Origin: Pelagibacteraceae bacterium
Lineage (GTDB): Bacteria; Pseudomonadota; Alphaproteobacteria; Pelagibacterales; Pelagibacteraceae
Reading direction: 5' to 3'
Assembly (NCBI GenBank): GCA_002684895.1
Contig: NYVZ01000004.1
Span: 99,614 to 107,160, forward strand
Length of the DNA: 7,547 nucleotides
The notes below the pieces were generated by a model. It was given only the letters and a program-made list of their open reading frames with translations. It made no database searches and was not told the origin of the DNA. The translations under genes and the position numbers were made by a program. Shown here in pieces: positions 1-3,972 of this stretch; the first letter of the stretch is position 1, and each line of letters opens with the position of its first letter.

Positions 1-240
1 TTTAACTAGATCTGCATAAAGCTTCATGCATCCTGCCGCAGAAGTCGATCCTGCTAGAGTTAAAAAAATTGTACAATCTTTGTCAGCCAACATATTGTTA
101 TAAATTTTAGCGGCATTAGCTGTTTCTCTAGATACAAATGACATTTTAGACATAGAGTCTAGAATTGGGCGTGCATCAAAAGATTTGATATCAATATGTT
201 CAACAGGTTGTTTTAAAAAGGTTGATTTATTGTGGCCCAT
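1..240 (-). CDS. Deoxyhypusine synthase family protein (probable homospermidine synthase-like), N-terminal part
   Basis: The first 80 residues of a minus-strand gene are present; the rest lies beyond the left edge. The segment reads MGHNKSTFLKQPVEHID at the start, then SMSKMSF (about 29-35), an ANAAKIYNNML helix (41-51), and DKDCTIFLTLAGS followed by TSAAG (about 53-70). This is the N-terminal pattern of bacterial deoxyhypusine-synthase-family proteins, where the LAGS...AAG loop belongs to the NAD-binding site. Bacteria lack eIF5A, so family members are thought to act on free polyamines, and some are homospermidine synthases. The catalytic lysine lies in the missing C-terminal part, so activity cannot be judged here. 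The start is 2 bp after the stop of the upstream ornithine/lysine decarboxylase gene, with no Shine-Dalgarno-like sequence of its own. This suggests one operon and translational coupling. Family call is fairly firm; the exact substrate is inference. Confidence 0.85.
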   Translation of the reverse strand, partial: MGHNKSTFLKQPVEHIDIKSFDARPILDSMSKMSFVSRETANAAKIYNNMLADKDCTIFLTLAGSTSAAGCMKLYADLVK

Positions 241-242
241 AT

Positions 243-1427
243 TTAAGCATATAAAGTCTTTACGTTATAATTCTCGTCGGCTTCATAAATTGACATTAAA
301 GGCTTATCTTGTACTTCATGAATTTGATTAGAGTAAAATCCGTTGAAATTAGTTCTAAAACTCATGCCGTAGGCACCAAGTTGTCCAATCTCGATATAAT
401 CTCCAGTCTTAATATTTGACGGCAACATGAATGGACCCTTCATATAATCTAATCCATCACACGTTGGACCATAAAAACTATAAGGAATTAATCTTTTTGA
501 AGAAGCTACATTAATTTGAATTGCTTTAGTTGGAAATATAAATTTAGGTGTACCTGCATCAAATAAAGAACCGTAAGTTCCATCATTAATATATAAATTT
601 TGTTTTTTCTTAAGTTCCACCCTTACAATTGTTGACCCACTTTCAGCTACTAATGCCCTACCGGGTTCACATATTAGCTTCGGTTGTTTGCTTAAATTCA
701 ATTTTTTTATCGCTCTTGATATTTCTAAAAAATAATTTTTTATTGGTTGAGGATAAAGATCTGGATAGGTCGTGGGAAAACCACCACCAACATTTATAAT
801 ATCTGGAATAATATTTGACTTTTTTATAATATTTCCTAAATCCTTAATTGCTTTTGAATATGCTATTGGGTGCATACATTGTGATCCAACATGAAAACTC
901 AAACCAAATTTTTTGGATTTTGATTTAGCTATCTTTGAAAGAGAAACTGCCTCGTTGATACTCGCACCAAATTTTTTTGATAAATCAATCTCCGCATGTT
1001 CGTTAGATGTTTGTACACGTAAAAAAAGCTCTAGGTCTTTGGCATTCTTTGTAATTTTAAGAATTTTTTCCAATTCTTCTTTACTATCAAAAGCATATGC
1101 TTTTACATTATATAAAAAATAAGCTTCATAAATACTTTTCTCTTTTTTTATGGTGTGCATGAAATATATTTTTGAACTAGGAGAAATTTTTTTAATTAAT
1201 TTAATTTCGTCAATTGAGGCAGTATCAAAACTATTAATTCCATTTTTTATTAGAGTTTTTACTACAGTTTCAGTTGGATTACATTTGACAGCATACAATA
1301 CATCACCAGGAAAATTGTGGTTAAACCAATTTGATGCTAATTTTAAGCTTTGTTTTCTAAAGCAGTATACCGGATCTATCGGCTGTAAAGCTTTGACCAA
1401 CTCGTTGACACACTGAAATTTTGCCAT
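243..1427 (-). CDS. Ornithine/lysine decarboxylase, PLP-dependent, alanine racemase-like fold
   Basis: The 394-residue protein is a fold III PLP decarboxylase, the type found in alphaproteobacteria and eukaryotes. It converts ornithine to putrescine and possibly lysine to cadaverine in the cytoplasm. Visible motifs are the PLP lysine in YAVKCNP (Lys48), HVGSQ (179-183), the glycine-rich phosphate loop GGGFP (214-218), EPGR (254-257), the catalytic Cys-Asp pair in GPTCDGLD (Cys323, Asp324) and GAYG near the C-terminus (Tyr353). All key residues are present and the length is normal for the family. CDG after GPT excludes diaminopimelate decarboxylase, which has CESGD at that place. The ATG at 1427 is preceded by GAGAGG with 9 bases of spacing, the best ribosome site in the window. 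The gene leads a probable operon with the DHS-family gene 2 bp downstream, giving two steps of polyamine synthesis. Ornithine versus lysine preference cannot be settled from sequence alone. Confidence 0.9.
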   Translation of the reverse strand: MAKFQCVNELVKALQPIDPVYCFRKQSLKLASNWFNHNFPGDVLYAVKCNPTETVVKTLIKNGINSFDTASIDEIKLIKKISPSSKIYFMHTIKKEKSIYEAYFLYNVKAYAFDSKEELEKILKITKNAKDLELFLRVQTSNEHAEIDLSKKFGASINEAVSLSKIAKSKSKKFGLSFHVGSQCMHPIAYSKAIKDLGNIIKKSNIIPDIINVGGGFPTTYPDLYPQPIKNYFLEISRAIKKLNLSKQPKLICEPGRALVAESGSTIVRVELKKKQNLYINDGTYGSLFDAGTPKFIFPTKAIQINVASSKRLIPYSFYGPTCDGLDYMKGPFMLPSNIKTGDYIEIGQLGAYGMSFRTNFNGFYSNQIHEVQDKPLMSIYEADENYNVKTLYA

Positions 1428-1456
1428 CTCATAAAACCTCTCGTTAGTAAACAGTC

Positions 1457-1478
1457 GATCGTTTTTTTAAAAAAGATC
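1457..1478. promoter_or_regulatory. AT-rich inverted repeat with GATC ends, between divergent genes
   Basis: Two GATC tetramers (1457-1460 and 1475-1478) flank a run of T followed by a run of A, giving arms of about 10 bp with one extra G on the left side. The repeat lies 30-51 bases upstream of the decarboxylase ATG, so it could be a hairpin in its 5' leader or an operator. It could also be a chance product of AT-rich sequence, although the GATC ends are less expected by composition. No known regulator motif is recognised. Confidence 0.3.
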
Positions 1479-1498
1479 ACGTAAAAAAACAACCACTT

Positions 1499-1527
1499 TT
1501 GCGGAATAAAGTATTTTGAATTTATGT
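1499..1527 (+). promoter_or_regulatory. Candidate sigma-70-like promoter upstream of regA (distal)
   Basis: TTGCGG at 1499-1504 and TTATGT at 1522-1527 are separated by 17 bases, and transcription would start near 1534. This would give a leader of about 118 bases before the chosen regA start. On the opposite strand the same stretch offers TTTACA (1530-1525) and TATTCC (1508-1503) with a 16-base spacer, which could serve the decarboxylase gene. Both matches are weak and AT-rich sequence yields such matches often. Confidence 0.22.
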
Positions 1528-1596
1528 AAAGAAAAAAAAGCACAAAATTTTATTGAAAATCAAGAGCAGTTCTCTGGATTATTTACCCTGCAATAG

Positions 1597-1630
1597 TTGT
1601 AAAAAGGAGAATGGCTCTTATATATATTAT
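1597..1630 (+). promoter_or_regulatory. Candidate promoter immediately upstream of regA (proximal)
   Basis: TTGTAA at 1597-1602 is followed by a TATATATATTAT block at 1619-1630 that contains several -10-like hexamers, at spacings of 16 to 22 bases. A start near 1632-1637 would leave a leader of only about 15-20 bases before ATG 1652. If this promoter is used, the AAGGAGA sequence at 1604-1610 lies upstream of the transcript and is not a ribosome site. It is an alternative to the distal candidate. Confidence 0.25.
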
Positions 1631-1651
1631 ATGAAAAATAGCCCAGGCAAA

Positions 1652-2194
1652 ATGAATATTGACAATTTTAGCGATAAAACCTTGCTTATTGTTGATGACG
1701 ATGACCCATTCAGAAATCGTCTTGGTAGAGCCATGGAGACCAAGGGTTTTAAGGTCTCTCTAGCTAAAAGTATAGAGGAAGGGTTGATATCGGTTAGAAA
1801 AGCACCGCCAGGATTTGCGGTTGTCGATCTAAGGTTACTAGATGGTAATGGTTTAGATGTAATCGAGGAAATTCATAAGTTAAAACCTGACAGTAGAGTT
1901 GTTATGTTAACAGGTTATGGAAATTTACCCACAGCGGTTTCAGCGGTTAAATCTGGAGCCATAGATTATTTGGCCAAACCCGCAGATGCAGAGGATGTTG
2001 AAGCTGCATTGTTAGCAGAACCTAACAGTAAAGCACAACCACCTGAAAACCCAATGTCTGCTGATAGAGTTAAGTGGGAACATATTCAAAGAGTTTTTGA
2101 ATTATGCAACAGAAACGTTTCTGAAACAGCGAGACGTTTAAAAATGCACAGAAGAACTCTGCAGAGAATCCTTTCTAAAAGATCACCTAGATAG
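1652..2194 (+). CDS. regA: RegA/PrrA/ActR-type redox response regulator
   Basis: The 180-residue protein has a receiver domain (about 9-125) and a Fis-like helix-turn-helix (about 137-180). The acidic pocket is IVDDDDPF (Asp15-Asp18), the phospho-acceptor is Asp59 in AVVDLRL, and the switch residues are Thr87 (MLTGYG) and Lys109 (LAKPAD). The linker PPENPMSADRVKWEHIQR and the end RRTLQRILSKRSPR are the near-invariant signature of alphaproteobacterial RegA/PrrA/ActR. With kinase RegB this family controls photosynthesis, respiration, carbon and nitrogen genes according to redox state. The chosen ATG gives the usual length and has a weak AGG 4 bases upstream. In-frame alternatives are ATG 1631 (187 residues) and TTG 1553 (213 residues, with an extra CNSC-containing leader). 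The linker has two prolines, where I recall a longer proline run in Rhodobacter RegA. No regB is beside it; the divergent neighbour is the decarboxylase gene. Confidence 0.9.
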   Translation: MNIDNFSDKTLLIVDDDDPFRNRLGRAMETKGFKVSLAKSIEEGLISVRKAPPGFAVVDLRLLDGNGLDVIEEIHKLKPDSRVVMLTGYGNLPTAVSAVKSGAIDYLAKPADAEDVEAALLAEPNSKAQPPENPMSADRVKWEHIQRVFELCNRNVSETARRLKMHRRTLQRILSKRSPR

Positions 2195-2331
2195 TTCTAT
2201 AATATTTTGCAAAGATACTTAAATTTTTCTTTGGACCTTTAATTTTGGTATAAATTGTAAAAAAATTATTGGATATTATTTTAAAGTTAGCAAAGTATAA
2301 ATCTTTTTTACAAAAGAAAAATGACCGACAA
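2187..2331 (-). pseudogene. Out-of-frame C-terminal continuation of the DUF6314-like gene
   Basis: In the reading frame one base removed from the upstream DUF6314-like segment, this stretch encodes about 47 residues beginning NCRSFFFCKKDLY and running through KIKGPKKNLSIF to AKYYRTI, then TAG at 2189-2187. A Cys-x2-Asp-x-Tyr element followed by GPKK and a final YxR is what I expect for the second half of DUF6314 proteins. The frame joins the upstream segment if the A10 run (2332-2341) loses one A. The segment also fills what would otherwise be an empty gap, and its stop overlaps the 3' end of regA by 8 bases in convergent orientation. It has no start of its own, so alone it would not be translated. 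The frame disruption may be a real mutation, a sequencing error or a site of slippage. Confidence 0.55.
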
Positions 2332-2598
2332 TTTTTTTTTTCTTTCAAATTTGTAGAGCAGATTATTCTTAAGTTGACCGGTATTGTAATAAAAAATCAG
2401 ATTATTTCTCAACTCAAATATTTTAAATAACTGATGGCCTAAAATCAACTGGTTATTAATTTTAGTTTTAACATCCTCTTTAAGCTCATAATAATGTTCA
2501 GATATATTTTTGATAAAACAACGACCTTTAATAGATGTATTTTTATCTATCGTTTTTTTTACAATCCAATTACCTTTTAGATATTTGATTTTACTCAA
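2308..2598 (-). CDS. DUF6314-like protein, N-terminal part, frame disrupted at a poly-A run
   Basis: The open frame encodes 96 residues. The start KYLKGNWIVKKTIDK followed by IKGRCFIK resembles the opening of DUF6314 proteins (L.G.W...R.I.D.....G.F.G.A.F), a family of unknown function of roughly 140-160 residues common in alphaproteobacteria. The middle part is beta-rich with a degenerate match (FELRNNLIFYYNTGQ). The last ten residues (KKKLSVIFLL) fall after an A10 run and do not resemble the family, whereas the shifted frame does. A corrected gene would span 2598-2187 and encode 136 residues. The start is TTG at 2598, overlapping the bioY stop by 4 bases (TTGA) without a Shine-Dalgarno, which implies translational coupling to bioY. 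No signal peptide or membrane segment is seen. Family assignment rests on remembered consensus and needs a profile search. Confidence 0.6.
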   Translation of the reverse strand: MSKIKYLKGNWIVKKTIDKNTSIKGRCFIKNISEHYYELKEDVKTKINNQLILGHQLFKIFELRNNLIFYYNTGQLKNNLLYKFERKKKLSVIFLL

Positions 2599-3191
2599 AA
2601 TAATTTATAATTTGAAAATTTATAAATAATAAATGTTAATAGAGTAATTTTAAAAAACTCACCAAGAATAAAAGGATATAGACCAAATTCAAGTATCGGC
2701 TTATCCCATCCCAAAATTGCACCAAGCCACAATAACCCAAATAAATATACAGGTGTTAATGCAATAAATAATTTAATAAAAATAGAAATTAAATTCTCTT
2801 TAATAGTATATTTTATCAAAAATTTTTTATTAAAAAATATTTTTCTTGAAAATAAAATACCAGCAACAAACGCAGAAAAAATAAACCCAATTAAATACCC
2901 ACCTGTTGGCCCCATCAAATAAACTACGCCTATTCCTTTCGCTGGAGTACCTTGAAAAACTGGTAAACCAATGGCACCTTCAAACAAATATAAACTTAGA
3001 GTTATAAAAGCATATTTTGGACCAAGCATTACTCCACAAAGCAGTATAACGAAGGTCTGCATTGTCATTGGCACAGGATAAAAAGGTACACTTATTTTTG
3101 AGCTTAAAGCAATTAAAATTGTACATAAAAAAGAGATTAAGATTTTTGTCGAAGTGTCTTTAATTTTGTATTTTGAGATCAAGTATGTCAT
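2595..3191 (-). CDS. bioY: BioY, biotin-binding S component of an ECF-type transporter
   Basis: The 198-residue integral membrane protein has the BioY hallmarks: VPFYPVPMTMQTF (about 35-47), LYLFEGAIGLPVF (67-79) and GPTGGYLIGF (94-103). About six hydrophobic segments are visible, at roughly 18-33, 45-70, 88-113, 132-158 and 165-190, some long enough to hold two helices. BioY binds biotin in the cytoplasmic membrane; it works with the ATPase BioM and the transmembrane protein BioN, and some solitary BioY proteins are reported to take up biotin alone. Neither bioM nor bioN is adjacent here. The ATG directly follows the stop of the ABC ATPase gene (TAAATG, zero gap), and the stop overlaps the next start, so the three genes form one operon. 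A biotin uptake gene suggests scavenging of the vitamin. The C-terminal PFILGEFFK has Glu where I recall Asp in many BioY proteins. Confidence 0.93.
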   Translation of the reverse strand: MTYLISKYKIKDTSTKILISFLCTILIALSSKISVPFYPVPMTMQTFVILLCGVMLGPKYAFITLSLYLFEGAIGLPVFQGTPAKGIGVVYLMGPTGGYLIGFIFSAFVAGILFSRKIFFNKKFLIKYTIKENLISIFIKLFIALTPVYLFGLLWLGAILGWDKPILEFGLYPFILGEFFKITLLTFIIYKFSNYKLF

Positions 3192-3923
3192 TTAATTTTT
3201 TGTTAAATCTATAAAGACTTCCTCTAAGTCTGAATTGTTTTTTAACAGTTCTTGAGTTGAATTTAAAGCTACTAATTCACCTTTATTTACTATCGCAATT
3301 CTATTACATATATCTGATGCTTCCTTTAAATAGTGAGTTGTGTAAATTATGGTAACACCCTGTTTATTCAAAGTACGAACTGATTCTAATAATTTTCTTC
3401 TTAAGTCGACATCTACGCCTGCTGTCGGTTCATCCAATATTAAAATAGGAGGTTGGTGAACCATTGCTTTGGCTACCAAAAGTCTCCTTTTCATTCCGCC
3501 AGATAAACTTCGTGAATAAGCATTTGCCTTATCAGATAAGTTTGTTAATTCTAAAATTTCTTCAGTTATTCTGTCTTTTTTTTTTATTCCATACAAGCCA
3601 GCTTGTAGATTCAATAATTTTCTTGGTGAAAAAAAGGGATCAACATTTATTTCTTGAGGCACTATACCTATGGACGCTCTCACCTGTCTTGGGTTTTTAT
3701 CTAAGTTAAATCCCCAAACATTAACATAACCATTTGTTTTATTTACAGTACCAGCTAAGATATTAATAAATGTGGATTTGCCTGCGCCATTAGGACCTAA
3801 CAGACCAAAGATTTCTCCAGTTTTTACTTCAAATGAAATATTTTTAAGAGCATTAATGTTTTCATTACCCTGCCTATAAATTTTATTCACATTTTCTACC
3901 TTTAAGGCGATTGAACTATTCAT
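3192..3923 (-). CDS. ABC-2-type transporter ATP-binding protein (YadG/CcmA-like)
   Basis: The 243-residue protein is a complete single-domain ABC ATPase. Walker A is GPNGAGKST (43-51), the Q-loop is at Gln90 (IVPQE), the signature is LSGGM (140-144), Walker B is LILDEP (161-166) with the D-loop AGVD (168-171), and the switch histidine is His197 in TTHYLKEA. The order GIVPQE..., SGGMKRRL, EPTAGVDVDLRR and the ending LEEVFIDLTKN place it with the exporter-type ABC-2 ATPases such as E. coli YadG, rather than with ECF ATPases such as BioM. Such proteins normally pair with a six-helix ABC-2 permease (YadH-like), and no permease gene is visible here. The gene leads the operon with bioY and the DUF6314-like gene. 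No Shine-Dalgarno is evident before the ATG. Substrate and partner are unknown; use by BioY is possible but not supported by family. Confidence 0.88.
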   Translation of the reverse strand: MNSSIALKVENVNKIYRQGNENINALKNISFEVKTGEIFGLLGPNGAGKSTFINILAGTVNKTNGYVNVWGFNLDKNPRQVRASIGIVPQEINVDPFFSPRKLLNLQAGLYGIKKKDRITEEILELTNLSDKANAYSRSLSGGMKRRLLVAKAMVHQPPILILDEPTAGVDVDLRRKLLESVRTLNKQGVTIIYTTHYLKEASDICNRIAIVNKGELVALNSTQELLKNNSDLEEVFIDLTKN

Positions 3924-3940
3924 GCTGATCGGCTTGTAAT
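3911..3940 (+). promoter_or_regulatory. Candidate sigma-70-like promoter for polA
   Basis: TTGAAC at 3911-3916 (4 of 6 consensus bases) and TGTAAT at 3935-3940 (5 of 6) are spaced by 18 bases. Transcription would start near 3947, giving a leader of about 26 bases before the polA ATG. The -35 element lies inside the 5' end of the divergent ABC ATPase gene, so the two promoter regions would overlap in this 49-bp gap. This is a pattern match only. Confidence 0.35.
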
Positions 3941-3972
3941 AACATTAAAATTAAAAATTTATATAAAAATTT

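Noticed and set aside
913..1416. Two plus-strand open frames (913-1122 and 1150-1416)
   Set aside because: They lie wholly antisense to the well-supported decarboxylase gene and resemble no family.
243..1427. Diaminopimelate decarboxylase (lysA) as an identity for the decarboxylase
   Set aside because: The active-site segment is GPTCDGLD rather than the CESGD type, and the neighbour is a polyamine gene.
3464..3709. Plus-strand open frame inside the ABC ATPase gene
   Set aside because: It is antisense to conserved ATPase motifs and has no protein-like features beyond Leu/Phe richness expected from a complementary strand.
3192..3923. BioM, the ECF ATPase partner of BioY, as an identity for the ABC protein
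   Set aside because: The motif context and the LEEVF C-terminus are of the ABC-2 exporter class, closest to YadG-like proteins.
3951..3972. AT-rich partial palindrome just before polA
   Set aside because: It consists only of A and T and is imperfect; such symmetry is expected by chance at this base composition. It also does not match the alphaproteobacterial BioR operator as I recall it.
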